Part shown: positions 15,221-26,033 of the stretch, piece by piece
Layout: each line of letters begins with the position of its first letter
Position numbering within the stretch: the first letter of the stretch is position 1
Assembly (NCBI RefSeq): GCF_017813355.1
Contig: NZ_JAGIYZ010000010.1
Coordinates: 108,465-172,464 of the forward strand
Source: Roseomonas nitratireducens
Lineage (GTDB): Bacteria; Pseudomonadota; Alphaproteobacteria; Acetobacterales; Acetobacteraceae
Length of the DNA: 64,000 nucleotides
Direction: 5' to 3'
The notes under the pieces: generated by a model
What the model was told of the DNA's origin: nothing
The model's input: only the letters and a program-made list of their open reading frames with translations
Database searches by the model: none
Position numbers and translations under genes: made by a program

Positions 15221-17286
15221 GGCGTGTTCCTCCGCGCCATCAATGTGCCCGCGGCGCCGAGCGACGCCGTCCAGCCGCGGGTGATCCAGTGGGTGGCGAA
15301 GGCTTCCTCCACCACGGCGGGGCCTTCGATGAGGTCGGACGCCGTCATGGCGTCGCGGTCCCAGACCGGCACCTCCCGCCAGGCGCCGCCCTCGAAGACG
15401 CGGCGCGTGCCCTTGCGGGCGGGGCGGCCAGCCGGCGGCGGGTCGGCGGGCTCGGGCTTGTCGAGCAACCCGGTCGCGATGGCGCGCAGCGTGACGATCT
15501 CCACCGCGTCGCCGGGATTGGCGTAGGAGAAGCGCTGCCGGTGCATGGCGTGGAAATCCTCGACCAGTGCGGCGAGGTCGCCGGCATCGGGGGATGCGAT
15601 CTCGCCCCAGGGCACCAGCAGCTCGAAGGCCTGGCCGTGGTAGCGCATGTCGGCGGCGATCGCGATGCGGCGCCGCCCGGCCTCGATCCCATCGGCGGCG
15701 AGCCGCGCATCGGCTTCGGCCCGCAGCGCGGCGATCGTCTCGCCCAGGCGCGGCAGGCTCCCGGCTTCCGCGCGCATCACGCGCGACCGCGCGATGTCCT
15801 GCGTCAGGTCGGAGAACAGGATGCCGTAGGCGGACAGCGTGCCGGGCTCGCGCGGGAAGGCGACCTCGGTGATGCCGAGTTCGGCCGCGACCTCCGTCGC
15901 ATGCAGCCCGCCCGCGCCGCCGAAGGACAGCAGGCAGAAATCGCGCGGGTCGAGCCCCTTCTCGAACAGCGAAAGCCGGATCGCCGCGCCGAGATTGGCG
16001 TTGGTGACGGTCAGGATGCCCTCCGCCGCCTGCTCCACGCCGAGGCCGAGCGGGCCGCCCACGCGCGCATCCAGCGCGGCGCGCGTGCCCGGCATGTCGA
16101 GCTTCATCATCCCGCCCAGGAAGAAATCCGGGTCGAGCCGGCCGAGGGCGAGGTTCGCATCCGTCACCGTCGGTTCCGTCCCGCCGCGGCCGTAGGAGAC
16201 GGGGCCGGGCCGCGCGCCGGCGCTGCGCGGGCCGACCGTCAGCCGCCCGCCGGCATCGACCGCGGCGATCGATCCGCCGCCGGCGCCGATGGTGCGCATC
16301 TCGACCATCGGCAGGCGCACCGGCAGCCGGTCGATCTCGCCCTGGGTGATGACGGCCACGCGCCCGTCCTGCACGACGGAGACGTCGAAGGAGGTGCCGC
16401 CCATGTCGACCGCGACCAGGTTCGGTCGCGCCAGCAGCGTCGCGAGGCGGCCGGCCGCGAGCGCCCCGCCCGAGGGGCCGGAGAGCAGCAGCCGCGCGGG
16501 CTGTTCGGCCGCCATGCGCAGGGAGCAGACGCCGCCGTTGGACTGCACGAGGAAGACCAGCGGATGGAAGCCACCTTCGCCGAGGCGCGCTTCCAGCCGA
16601 TCCAGATACGCCTTCACCACGGGCACCAGCAGCGCGTTCAGCACCGTGGTCGATGTGCGCTCGTATTCGCGGATCTCGGGCGAGATGTCCGAGGACAGCG
16701 AGACGGGCAGGTCCGGCCGCGCGGCGCGGAGGATCTCGGCCACGCGCTTTTCGTGCGCCGGGTTGGCGTAGGCGTGCAGCAGGGACACGGCGACGCAGTC
16801 GGCGCCGAGGGCGGCGATGCGGTCGAGCAGCGCCGGCATCGCGGCTTCGTCGAGCGCGATCTCCGCCGTGCCGTCGGCGCGCATGCGCTCCGGCACGCCA
16901 AGGCGGCGGTCGCGCGGGACCAGCGTCGGGAAGGGGTCCGGCGACAGGCCGTAGATGTCGCGCCGGACATGGCGGTTGATCTCGAGCACGTCCTCGAAGC
17001 CCGCGGTCGTCAGCAGCACGCCGTTCGCCAGCTTGCGTTCCAGCACCGCATTGGTCGCGATGGTGGTGCCGTGCAGCAGCAACCCGACCTCCGGCAGCGC
17101 GAAGCCGAAGCGTTCGGACGCCTCCGTCACGCCGCGCAGCAGGCCGATGGAGGGGTCCTCCGGCGTGGTCGGCGTCTTCCACGCCCGCGCGATGCCGTCG
17201 CGGGCGTCGAGGATCATGAGGTCGGTGAAGGTGCCGCCGATATCGACCGCGATGCGGACGGGGCGGGAAGGCGCAGTGCTGGTCAC
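15217..17286 (-). CDS. hyuA: Hydantoinase/oxoprolinase A subunit (HyuA)
   Basis: 689 residues from a GTG start. The N-terminal VDIGGTFTDLMILD is the phosphate-1 motif of the ASKHA ATPase fold used by HyuA-type subunits. DMGGTSFDVSV (about 290) and IGAGGGSIAAVD further support nucleotide binding. It phosphorylates or activates the substrate for ring cleavage or carboxylation with HyuB. It lies 21 bp downstream of the TRAP permease gene, so the transporter likely supplies its substrate. The exact lactam/ketone substrate is not determinable. Confidence 0.92.
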   Translation of the reverse strand: MTSTAPSRPVRIAVDIGGTFTDLMILDARDGIARAWKTPTTPEDPSIGLLRGVTEASERFGFALPEVGLLLHGTTIATNAVLERKLANGVLLTTAGFEDVLEINRHVRRDIYGLSPDPFPTLVPRDRRLGVPERMRADGTAEIALDEAAMPALLDRIAALGADCVAVSLLHAYANPAHEKRVAEILRAARPDLPVSLSSDISPEIREYERTSTTVLNALLVPVVKAYLDRLEARLGEGGFHPLVFLVQSNGGVCSLRMAAEQPARLLLSGPSGGALAAGRLATLLARPNLVAVDMGGTSFDVSVVQDGRVAVITQGEIDRLPVRLPMVEMRTIGAGGGSIAAVDAGGRLTVGPRSAGARPGPVSYGRGGTEPTVTDANLALGRLDPDFFLGGMMKLDMPGTRAALDARVGGPLGLGVEQAAEGILTVTNANLGAAIRLSLFEKGLDPRDFCLLSFGGAGGLHATEVAAELGITEVAFPREPGTLSAYGILFSDLTQDIARSRVMRAEAGSLPRLGETIAALRAEADARLAADGIEAGRRRIAIAADMRYHGQAFELLVPWGEIASPDAGDLAALVEDFHAMHRQRFSYANPGDAVEIVTLRAIATGLLDKPEPADPPPAGRPARKGTRRVFEGGAWREVPVWDRDAMTASDLIEGPAVVEEAFATHWITRGWTASLGAAGTLMARRNTP

Positions 17287-17307
17287 GCGGGGCGTTCCTG
17301 GGTCGGT

Positions 17308-18672
17308 TCAGGCCATGAGGGCGGGCAGCCAGAGGGCAAGGCCGGGGAAGATCATGAGCAGGATGACGGCGAGAAGATAGACGCCGAGGAAGGGCAGCAC
17401 GCCGACGAAGACGTCGGTGATAGGCCCGGGGCGTTTTCGCATCCCCTGCAGCACGTACATCACCGTGCCGTCGGGTGGGCTGATCTGCGCGATCTCGACC
17501 AGCATGGTCACGATCACGCCGAACCAGATGGGATCGTAGCCGAGGGCGACGACGATCGGGAACACCACGGGCACGGTGGTGATGATCATGGAGAAGCCCT
17601 CCATGAAGGTGCCGAGCGCGACATAGAGCGCGATGATGCAGAGCATGATCCCCCAGGGCGGGATCGGCAGCCCCGCGATCATGCCCGCCAGCGCCTGCGG
17701 CACGTTGATCGTCGTCAGGATGTAGTTGAGCAGGTAGGCGCCGAACAGGATCAGGCCGAGCAGCGCCGTGTTGCGCGCCGTCGCCTCGGCGCTCGCGTTC
17801 AGCATGCGGAAGGTCAGGCGGCCCTCGAAGGCGGCGAAGACGGCGGCACCGACCACGCCGAGTGCCGCGGCTTCCGTCGGCGTGGCGAGCCCGCCATAGA
17901 TCGAGCCCAGCACGAGCAGGATCAGCAGCAGCGTCGGCACCAGGTCGGCCAGCGCGCGCAGCTTCATCGCCAGCGGCAGGCGCGCGGGCTTCTCCATCGG
18001 GTGCGTCAGCCCGTGCGCCAGGATCACCAGCAGGAACAGCCCCGTCACCAGCAGCGCCGGGATCAGCGCCGCGATGTACAGCGCACCGACCGAGGTCTCG
18101 GTGATCAGCCCATAGATGATGAAGGTGATGCCCGGCGGGATCAGGTTGCCGAGCGCCCCGCCGGCGGCGAGCGAGCCCAGCACCATGCGCTGGTTGTACT
18201 TGGTGTCCTGGAAATAGGGCAGCGCGACGGATCCCATCGTCGCCGCCGTGGCGACCGACGACCCGCTGATCGCCGAGAACACGGCGCAGGAGACGATGTT
18301 GGTGTGCAGCAGCCCCCCCGGCATGCGGTTGAGCCACACGTTCAGCGCGCGATAGAGCCGGTCCGACAGCCCCGCCCGCAGCAGGATCTCCCCCATCAGC
18401 AGGAACAGCGGCACGGCGACGAGCACGAAGTTGGACGACGGCGCCCAGAGCGTCTGGCCGAGGAAGGTCCACCACGGCCGGTCGGAGAACATGAATCCCG
18501 TCAGCACGCCGAGCACGCCGAGCACGGCGGCGATGTAGACGCCCGAGCCGAAGAAGACGAGGAACACCGCCATCAGCATCAGGATCTCGGGGATCGGCAG
18601 CGCCTGCCCCGTGGTGGCGGCGGCGAAGATGGTCACGCCGAGCAGCCCGACCAGGAAGACGATGGCGATCAT
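17308..18672 (-). CDS. TRAP transporter large permease subunit (DctM type)
   Basis: 454 residues, very hydrophobic with about 12 predicted membrane spans. TRAP-L signatures are AISGSSVATAATMGSVALP, AAGGALGNLIPPGI and TPTEAAALGV. It carries solute across the inner membrane using the sodium/proton gradient with DctP and DctQ partners. The start overlaps the dctQ stop (ATGA). It is followed by hyuA in the same operon. Confidence 0.93.
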   Translation of the reverse strand: MIAIVFLVGLLGVTIFAAATTGQALPIPEILMLMAVFLVFFGSGVYIAAVLGVLGVLTGFMFSDRPWWTFLGQTLWAPSSNFVLVAVPLFLLMGEILLRAGLSDRLYRALNVWLNRMPGGLLHTNIVSCAVFSAISGSSVATAATMGSVALPYFQDTKYNQRMVLGSLAAGGALGNLIPPGITFIIYGLITETSVGALYIAALIPALLVTGLFLLVILAHGLTHPMEKPARLPLAMKLRALADLVPTLLLILLVLGSIYGGLATPTEAAALGVVGAAVFAAFEGRLTFRMLNASAEATARNTALLGLILFGAYLLNYILTTINVPQALAGMIAGLPIPPWGIMLCIIALYVALGTFMEGFSMIITTVPVVFPIVVALGYDPIWFGVIVTMLVEIAQISPPDGTVMYVLQGMRKRPGPITDVFVGVLPFLGVYLLAVILLMIFPGLALWLPALMA

Positions 18673-19310
18673 GGGCGCGGGGCCTCGCCTTCATGCGCCA
18701 TGGCGACGGCTTCCAGCGCTTCCTCCGTCTCGTCCTCCAGCGTGCGGGACCCGAGCAGCCCGTCGAGCGCCGCCCCCTGCCCCGCCACCAGCGCCAGCAC
18801 GGCTTCGAGCATCAGCACCATGCAGGCGAGCACGAAGGCCGAGATGCCGAAGGCCCAGATGCCCTGCGGCCAGATCAGCTGGATGCGCAGCGCGGAATTG
18901 TCGTGCGCGTCGAACAGCGCGCTTTCGTCCACCAGTTCCCAGGCCGACCAGGCGAACAGCACGCCGAGCGCGCCGAGCAGCAGCAGCGCCAGCAGGTGCA
19001 GCGGCGCCCGCACCCGGACCGGCCAGCGATTGGCGAAGACATCGACGCGGATATGCGCGCGCCGGAACAGCGTATGCGCCAGCGCCCAGGAAATCCCGCC
19101 CGCCAGCAGGTAGCCCGTGATCTCCACCGTGGCCTGGGAGGAGAAGCCGAGGAAGGTGCGGGCGAAGATGTCGAAGGTGATGAAGAGCGCGCCCGCGATG
19201 TAGGCCCAGCCGGCGAGATGCGCCATCACCGTCGCCACCGCCGCGACCGCGCGCCGTGTGGCGCGGGCCGCGCGCAGCGGCGCCGGGACGGGCCCGATCG
19301 CGCCGCTCAC
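18669..19310 (-). CDS. TRAP transporter small permease subunit (DctQ type)
   Basis: 213 residues from a GTG overlapping the dctP stop. Four hydrophobic helices, the FDIFARTFLGFSSQATVEITGYLL motif region after the first helix, and RAHIRVDVF are characteristic of DctQ. The C-terminal extension (EDETEEALEAV) is acidic and unusually long for the family. It links the periplasmic receptor and large permease. Confidence 0.88.
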   Translation of the reverse strand: MSGAIGPVPAPLRAARATRRAVAAVATVMAHLAGWAYIAGALFITFDIFARTFLGFSSQATVEITGYLLAGGISWALAHTLFRRAHIRVDVFANRWPVRVRAPLHLLALLLLGALGVLFAWSAWELVDESALFDAHDNSALRIQLIWPQGIWAFGISAFVLACMVLMLEAVLALVAGQGAALDGLLGSRTLEDETEEALEAVAMAHEGEAPRP

Positions 19311-20377
19311 CCGCCGAAGCGCACGCCGGAGATCGGGGCGATCACCTCGTTGTAGACCTCCCCGCAGCGCGCGCCGCAGCGGCGCACCCAGCCGGGCAGC
19401 ACCACCTCGCGGAAGATGCGCCGCGCCTCGGCGCGGTCGGCATCCGTCGCGGGGACTTCCGTCATGGGCCGGGCGGCGACGGTGTGGATGCGGCATTCCG
19501 CGGTGCGGCCGATGTTGCAGTCGATGCCGTCGCGCGTCGCCGCGGCGCCGAGCGCCCATTGCGCGTCCGACACCTCCTTCATCGTCGCCTCCAGGAAGGC
19601 GCGCACCGGCGGGTCGAGCCGGTTCCACCAGTTCAGGTTCACCATGTAGCCGGCCACGGCCCAGGAAACCGGCAGGGCGGAGATGTGCGTCGTCACCTCC
19701 GGCCAGCGCGCCGCGGCACCGGAGCCCGAGCCGGTGATGGCGCAGTCGACCACGCCGCGTTCCAGCGCCGAATAGACTTCCGGGAAGCCGATGCTGACCG
19801 GCTGGGCGCCGAGGGTGTTGAAGAAGTCGACCAGCGAGTTGCCGAAGGTGCGGATGCGCCGCCCGCGCAGGTCGGCGAGGGTGGTGAAGGGCGCGCGGCA
19901 GAACACCACCTGCGCGGGGAACGGGTAGAGTGCCACGAGCCGCGTGCCGAAGCGCTCCAGGTCGCGGTTGGCGGCGGGGATGATGGCTTCGGCGATGCGC
20001 TGCGCGTCGCGGATGTCGGGGGCGAGGCCCGCGAGGTCGACACCGTCCAGGATCGGCACGTCGCCCGACAGCGTCGTCAGCGTCCCGGCGCCGATCTCGA
20101 CCTGGCCGGAGCGGACGAGACGGACGATCTCGTTGCCCGCGAGGTTCCGTTCCGCGTGCGTTGCGAGCGTGACCTGGATGCGCCCGTTGCTGCGCTGCGC
20201 CGTCGCGTCGCGCAGGATCGGCTGGTCGACGCGCGTGTATTGCGGCTGGGTCGGCAGGGGCTGCGTCACGGCCACGATGCGCACCGGCGGCCCGGCGGGA
20301 AGGCTCGGCGCCTGCGCCAGGGCGGGAAGGGAAGCGGCCGTGGCCATGGCGAGGCCGGCCATCATGCGTCGCAGCAT
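19307..20377 (-). CDS. TRAP transporter periplasmic solute-binding protein (DctP type)
   Basis: 356 residues with a signal peptide (MLRRMMAGLAMATAASLPALAQ). The start is the ATG following GGAGGAG. DLRGRRIRTFGNSLVDFF and EVYSALERGVVDCAITG are the diagnostic DctP ligand-binding and helix motifs; the Arg of RIRTFG normally salt-bridges the substrate carboxylate. It is the first gene of the seven-gene operon dctP-dctQ-dctM-hyuA-hyuB-maoC-CMD. The four cysteines in the C-terminal third are unusual for DctP. Confidence 0.9.
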   Translation of the reverse strand: MLRRMMAGLAMATAASLPALAQAPSLPAGPPVRIVAVTQPLPTQPQYTRVDQPILRDATAQRSNGRIQVTLATHAERNLAGNEIVRLVRSGQVEIGAGTLTTLSGDVPILDGVDLAGLAPDIRDAQRIAEAIIPAANRDLERFGTRLVALYPFPAQVVFCRAPFTTLADLRGRRIRTFGNSLVDFFNTLGAQPVSIGFPEVYSALERGVVDCAITGSGSGAAARWPEVTTHISALPVSWAVAGYMVNLNWWNRLDPPVRAFLEATMKEVSDAQWALGAAATRDGIDCNIGRTAECRIHTVAARPMTEVPATDADRAEARRIFREVVLPGWVRRCGARCGEVYNEVIAPISGVRFGG

Positions 20378-20623
20378 CGCGAACTCCTCCTGTTGCGCGG
20401 GGCCGCGTCTGGCGCGCGGCCACCGTTCCGGCACTCGACCACGCGCGGGCGGGGGCGTCGAGGGGGCCGCGTTGGCGCATCGGGCGGCGATGCGGCGCCG
20501 GGTGCCCGCGCGAATGGCAGGACGGGGGCCCGATGCCGCCATGGGCGGCAGGCGTGTTTGCGGATGCGGATCGGCCCGGCGCCGGTCTAGGCTCACCCCG
20601 GCGTGATGCCCCGGAGACCGCCC
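20378..20623. promoter_or_regulatory. 246-bp divergent intergenic region
   Basis: It separates the dctP operon (minus) from a small secreted-protein gene (plus). It should hold two promoters. I see no convincing dyad operator, riboswitch or tRNA in it. Confidence 0.3.
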
Positions 20624-20983
20624 ATGCGCAGCGTGATCCTCCTGCTCCTGGCCCTCGGCCTGCTCGCCCCGAGTGCCCAGTCCCAGACGACCAGCTTCGA
20701 CGGAACCTGGCTCGGCCGCGGGACGCTGCTGCGTGGCCAGGCCTCGAGCCGCTGCGGAGACGCTGAACGCAACGGCCGGCTGACCATCCAGGGCGGCGTC
20801 CTCAACATCGAATACAGCACGCGTGACAATGTCCGCTTTTCCGGGCCTGTCGCGGCGGATGGCAGCTTCGACATCCATTTCGGGCAGCACCGCTTCTTCG
20901 GCCGGATCGCAGGCGGGGCAATGACGGCGCAGTACGCGCACCCCATCTGCGTCCGGGACTGGCAGTTCCGCCGCGGCGGCTGA
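20624..20983 (+). CDS. Small secreted hypothetical protein
   Basis: 119 residues with a clear signal peptide (MRSVILLLLALGLLAPSAQSQ). Two cysteines in the mature part (SSRCGD and HPICVRD) could form a disulphide in the periplasm. The repeated FDG.W.GRG and IHFGQHRFFGRIAGG patterns suggest a small beta-rich fold. It lies 46 bp upstream of queA on the same strand but has no obvious link to queuosine. Function unknown. Confidence 0.65.
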   Translation: MRSVILLLLALGLLAPSAQSQTTSFDGTWLGRGTLLRGQASSRCGDAERNGRLTIQGGVLNIEYSTRDNVRFSGPVAADGSFDIHFGQHRFFGRIAGGAMTAQYAHPICVRDWQFRRGG

Positions 20984-21029
20984 CCGCGGCCGGTTGCGCC
21001 GCGGCGCGGCGCGGGCTACCCGCCCGCCC

Positions 21030-22082
21030 GTGTCCGATGCCCTCCGCACCGCCGATTTCGACTTCGACCTGCCCGATGGCCTGATCGCCCAGGAACCGGC
21101 GCGGCCGCGCGATGCCGCGCGGATGCTGGTCGTCGCGGGCGGCGGGCCGCGCGATGCCGGCGTGCGCGACCTGCCGGCCATGCTGCGCCCCGGCGACGTG
21201 ATGGTGGTGAACGACACCAAGGTCATCCCTGCGCGCCTGCATGCCAGGCGCGGGGAAGCGCGCATCGAGGTCATGCTGAACCGGTCCGAGGGCGGCGGCA
21301 TCTGGCACGCGCTGGTGCGCAACGCGCGTCGGCTGCGCGCAGGGGACGTGATCGCCGTCGAAGGCGCGGAGACCTGCACCGCGAAGGTGCTGGAAGCGCC
21401 GGAAGGCGGGGCCGTGCGGCTCGACTTCGGGCCGGACCCGGCCCCCCTCGCCGCCGCGCTGGAACAGGCGGGGGAAGTGCCGCTGCCCCCCTACATCGCC
21501 CGTCCCGAAGGTCCGCGCGGCGCGGACCGGGAGGACTACCAGACCATCTTCGCCGCCCGCCCCGGCGCCGTCGCCGCGCCCACCGCGAGCCTGCACTTCA
21601 CCCCCGCCCTGCTCGACGCCGTATCCGCCGCGGGCGTGGCACGGGCGACCGTCACGCTGCATGTCGGCGCCGGTACCTTCCTGCCGATGCGCGCGGAGGA
21701 TCCCCGCGCCCATCGGCTGCACGCCGAATGGGGGGAGGTGACGGAGGAAGCGGCATCCGCCATCAACGCCGCGCGCGCGGCGGGCGGGCGGATCGTCGCC
21801 ATCGGCACCACCGCGCTCCGCCTGCTGGAAAGTGCCGCGGCGGAGGACGGGACGATCCTTCCCTTCCGCGGCCTGACCGACCTGTTCCTGTTGCCCGGCC
21901 ACCGCTTCCGGACCGCAGACCTGCTCATGACGAACTTCCACCTGCCGAAGAGCACGCTGTTCATGCTGGTCTGCGCCTTTTCCGGCACCGACCGGATGAA
22001 GGCGGCCTATGCGCATGCGGTCGCGCAGGGCTACCGCTTCTACTCCTATGGCGACGCCTCCCTGTTGGAACGCGCGGCATGA
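21030..22082 (+). CDS. queA: S-adenosylmethionine:tRNA ribosyltransferase-isomerase
   Basis: 350 residues from GTG, which gives the family N-terminus [17 protein letters not shown]. It transfers and isomerises the ribosyl part of SAM onto 7-aminomethyl-7-deazaguanine in tRNA, making epoxyqueuosine. Signatures include [43 protein letters not shown] and the late [17 protein letters not shown]. The first queuosine gene here, its stop overlaps tgt (ATGA). Confidence 0.95.
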   Translation: MSDALRTADFDFDLPDGLIAQEPARPRDAARMLVVAGGGPRDAGVRDLPAMLRPGDVMVVNDTKVIPARLHARRGEARIEVMLNRSEGGGIWHALVRNARRLRAGDVIAVEGAETCTAKVLEAPEGGAVRLDFGPDPAPLAAALEQAGEVPLPPYIARPEGPRGADREDYQTIFAARPGAVAAPTASLHFTPALLDAVSAAGVARATVTLHVGAGTFLPMRAEDPRAHRLHAEWGEVTEEAASAINAARAAGGRIVAIGTTALRLLESAAAEDGTILPFRGLTDLFLLPGHRFRTADLLMTNFHLPKSTLFMLVCAFSGTDRMKAAYAHAVAQGYRFYSYGDASLLERAA

Positions 22083-23206
22083 CCCTTCACTGGCAACATC
22101 GCGCGCAGGACGGCGCGGCGCGCGCCGGCGTGCTGATGACCGCGCATGGGGAAGTGCCGACGCCGGTCTTCATGCCCGTCGGGACCGCCGGCACGGTGAA
22201 GGCCATGACGGCGGACGCGGTGCGCGCGACCGGCGCGCGCATGGTGCTCGGCAACACCTACCACCTGATGCTGCGCCCGGGGGCCGAACGCGTCGCGCGG
22301 CTGGGCGGGCTGCACCGGATGATGGATTGGCAGGGGCCGATCCTGACCGATTCCGGCGGCTTCCAGGTCATGTCGCTGTCCGGCCTGCGCCAGATGGACG
22401 AGGGCGGCGTCACCTTCCGCAGCCATGTCGACGGCTCCAAGCATCGCCTGACGCCCGAGCGCAGCGTCGAGATCCAGCGCCTGCTGGGTGCGGACGTGAC
22501 CATGTGCCTCGACGAATGCACGCCCTTCCCGGCGACGGAGCAGCAGGCGGCGGATTCCATGCGCCTGTCCATGCGCTGGGCGGCGCGCTGCCGCGAAGCC
22601 TTCGTGCCGCGCGACGGGCACGGCCTGTTCGGCATCGTCCAGGGCAGCACCTTTCCCCACCTGCGCGCGGAAAGCGTGGATGCGCTGACGCGGATCGGCT
22701 TCGAGGGCTACGCCGTCGGCGGCCTCGCGGTCGGCGAGGGGCAGGAGGCGATGTTCTCCGTGCTGGAAGCGACCTGCCCCCTGCTGCCACCCGACAGCGC
22801 CCGCTACCTGATGGGCGTCGGCACGCCGGCCGACCTGGTGGGCGCGGTCGCGCGGGGCGTCGACATGTTCGACTGCGTCATGCCGACGCGGTCGGGCCGC
22901 ACGGGGCGCGCCTATACCCGGCGCGGCGTGCTCAACATCCGCAACGCGCGGCATGCGGACGATCCCTCCCCGCTCGACCCGGATTGCGGCTGCCCGGCGT
23001 GCCAAAGGCATTCCCGCGCCTATCTCCATCACCTGTTCAAGGCAGGGGAGATGCTCGGGCCGATGCTGCTGACCTGGCACAACATCCAGTACTACCAGGA
23101 CCTGATGGCGGAGCTCCGCCAGGCGATCCTGCAGGGCACCTTCGCGGCGACGGTCGCGCGCATCGAGGCCGGTTGGCGCGAAGGCGAACAGGAGAAGGCG
23201 GCATGA
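22079..23206 (+). CDS. tgt: tRNA-guanine transglycosylase
   Basis: 375 residues. It exchanges guanine 34 for preQ1 in GUN-anticodon tRNAs. [13 protein letters not shown] contains the catalytic region Asp, [25 protein letters not shown] carries the nucleophile Asp, and the zinc site is the CGCPACQR pattern with a distal His. Length is typical. The start overlaps the queA stop and the end lies 4 bp before the queF start overlap, so the two enzymes of insertion and maturation are co-translated. Confidence 0.96.
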   Translation: MTLHWQHRAQDGAARAGVLMTAHGEVPTPVFMPVGTAGTVKAMTADAVRATGARMVLGNTYHLMLRPGAERVARLGGLHRMMDWQGPILTDSGGFQVMSLSGLRQMDEGGVTFRSHVDGSKHRLTPERSVEIQRLLGADVTMCLDECTPFPATEQQAADSMRLSMRWAARCREAFVPRDGHGLFGIVQGSTFPHLRAESVDALTRIGFEGYAVGGLAVGEGQEAMFSVLEATCPLLPPDSARYLMGVGTPADLVGAVARGVDMFDCVMPTRSGRTGRAYTRRGVLNIRNARHADDPSPLDPDCGCPACQRHSRAYLHHLFKAGEMLGPMLLTWHNIQYYQDLMAELRQAILQGTFAATVARIEAGWREGEQEKAA

Positions 23207-23662
23207 GCGGCGGACCCGACCACGAATATCACGGCCTGACGCAGCTCGGCCGTCAGACGGCGATGCCCGCGAACCCCGAGGAGGCCGTGCTGGAACGCGT
23301 GCGCGCGCCCCATCCCGGCCTGCGCTACTGCGTGCGCTTCACGGCGCCGGAATTCACCTCGCTCTGCCCGCTGACCGGCCAGCCGGATTTCGCCCACCTC
23401 GTCATCGACTACGTGCCCGCCGACTGGATCGTGGAGAGCAAGTCGCTCAAGCAGTACCTCGCCGCCTTCCGCAACCACGGCGCCTTCCACGAGGCCTGCA
23501 CGCTCGACATCGCGCAGCGGCTGGTGGGCCTGCTCTCGCCCGTCTGGCTGCGCATCGGAGGGTATTGGTATCCGCGGGGCGGAATCCCGATCGACGTGTT
23601 CTGGCAGTCCGGAACGCCGCCCGAGGGCGTCTGGATTCCGGCGCAGGAGGTGCAGCCCTATC

Positions 23663-23676
<14 letters not shown>
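23203..23676 (+). CDS. queF: NADPH-dependent 7-cyano-7-deazaguanine reductase (unimodular QueF)
   Basis: 157 residues. It reduces preQ0 to preQ1. The catalytic Cys55 lies in [11 protein letters not shown] with Asp62, and the QueF motif ESKSLK occupies residues 78-83. The short, single-domain form (YkvM-like) fits. The start overlaps the tgt stop and the 3' end overlaps the GTG chosen for queG. Confidence 0.94.
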
Positions 23677-24774
<1,098 letters not shown>

Positions 24775-24778
<4 letters not shown>

Positions 24779-25479
24779 GGGACGATGCCGCGCTCGTGCT
24801 GTTCAGCGGCGGGCAGGATTCCGCCACCTGCCTCGCCTGGGCGCTCGACCGCTTCGCGCATGTGGAAACGCTTGGCTTCGACTACGGCCAGCGCCATGCG
24901 GTGGAACTGACCGTGCGCGGGGCCTTCCGCGAGGCCGTGGCCGCGCTCGACCCCGGCTGGGCGGCGCGGCTCGGGCCCGACCACCTGCTGCGCCTGGATG
25001 CGCTGGGGGAGGTGTCGGAGACGGCGCTGACGCGCGAGGCCGAGATCACCATGACGGAGGACGGCCTGCCGAGCACCTTCGTCCCTGGCCGCAACCTGCT
25101 GTTCCTCACCTTCGCGGCCGCGCTGGCGTATCGGCGGGGGATCCGCCGCATCGTCGGCGGCATGTGCGAGACGGACTATTCCGGCTACCCCGACTGCCGC
25201 GACGACACGATCAAGGCGCTGCAGGTCGCGCTGAACCTCGGCATGGACCGCCGCTTCGTGCTGGAGACGCCGCTGATGTGGCTGTCCAAGGGCGAGACCT
25301 GGCGGCTGGCGGAGCGGCTGGGCGGCGAGGATCTCGTCGCCGCGGTGGTCGAGCATACCCATTCCTGCTATCTGGGCGACCGATCCCACCGCCACCCCTG
25401 GGGCTTCGGCTGCGGCACCTGCCCGGCCTGCGAATTGCGCGCCAGGGGCTGGGCGGATTTCGTCTCGGAGCGGCTATGA
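24775..25479 (+). CDS. queC: 7-cyano-7-deazaguanine (preQ0) synthase
   Basis: 234 residues. It makes preQ0 from 7-carboxy-7-deazaguanine, ATP and ammonia. The PP-loop SGGQDS is at residues 11-16, and the zinc ligands appear as HSCYLGD plus [10 protein letters not shown] near the C-terminus. The start overlaps the queG stop. queD and queE, which act before it, are not in this window. Confidence 0.95.
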
Positions 25480-26033
25480 CACTCACCCCGCGCGCGGAAG
25501 GCGTGCTCGCGCTGGTCGGCTTCGGCCTGTGCATCCCCGCGGCCAATTGGCTGATCGGCAATGCCGGCACGGTCTGCGTCCCGAACGGCCCCTGCCTCGT
25601 GCCCGTGGCACCCGGGCTGATGGCGCCGTCCGGCGTGCTCATGATCGGCCTCGCGCTGGTGCTGCGGGACCTGGTGCAGCGGCGGCTCGGCCTGGGCTGG
25701 GCGGCGGGCGCGGTGCTGGCGGGTGCCGCGCTCTCGGCCTTCCTCGCACCGCCGGCGCTGGTCATCGCCTCCGCCGTCGCCTTCCTGCTGAGCGAGCTGG
25801 CCGACCTTGGCGTCTACACGCCGCTGCAGCGGCGCGGCCTTGTCCTGGCCGTGGCGGCGAGCGGCGCGGTCGGGCTCGTGGTGGACAGCGTGGTGTTCCT
25901 CTGGCTCGCCTTCGGCAGCCTCGACTACCTGGCGGGCCAGGTGGTGGGGAAGGCGTGGATGGTGGTGCTCGCCCTGCCGCTGGTGCACCTGCTGCGCCGG
26001 CGCGACGCGCGGCTGGGGATCGAGCCGGCATGA
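25476..26033 (+). CDS. VUT-family (YhhQ-like) membrane transporter, probable queuosine precursor transporter
   Basis: 185 residues with about six membrane spans. The motif CVPNGPC followed by [22 protein letters not shown], and a late [14 protein letters not shown], fit the vitamin-uptake-transporter (VUT, COG1738) family. YhhQ imports preQ0/preQ1 in E. coli. It is shorter than YhhQ. Position between queC and the amidotransferase by ATGA overlaps supports a role in salvaging 7-deazapurines alongside de novo synthesis. Confidence 0.8.
   Translation: MTLTPRAEGVLALVGFGLCIPAANWLIGNAGTVCVPNGPCLVPVAPGLMAPSGVLMIGLALVLRDLVQRRLGLGWAAGAVLAGAALSAFLAPPALVIASAVAFLLSELADLGVYTPLQRRGLVLAVAASGAVGLVVDSVVFLWLAFGSLDYLAGQVVGKAWMVVLALPLVHLLRRRDARLGIEPA

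Noticed and set aside
13595..18694. A single 1699-codon minus-strand frame suggesting a large fusion
   Set aside because: Only the last 541 codons are HyuB. The rest runs out of frame through hyuA and dctM, whose own frames carry the real motifs.
15289..19113. A 1274-codon open frame on the plus strand
   Set aside because: It lies opposite the hyuA, dctM and dctQ genes, which have clear motifs. High GC keeps the antisense frame open, and its translation is rich in H, R, D and Q without any domain.
20984..21029. preQ1 riboswitch upstream of the queuosine operon
   Set aside because: The 46 bp between the small protein gene and queA contain no AT-rich pseudoknot or C-rich/A-rich tail typical of preQ1 aptamers.
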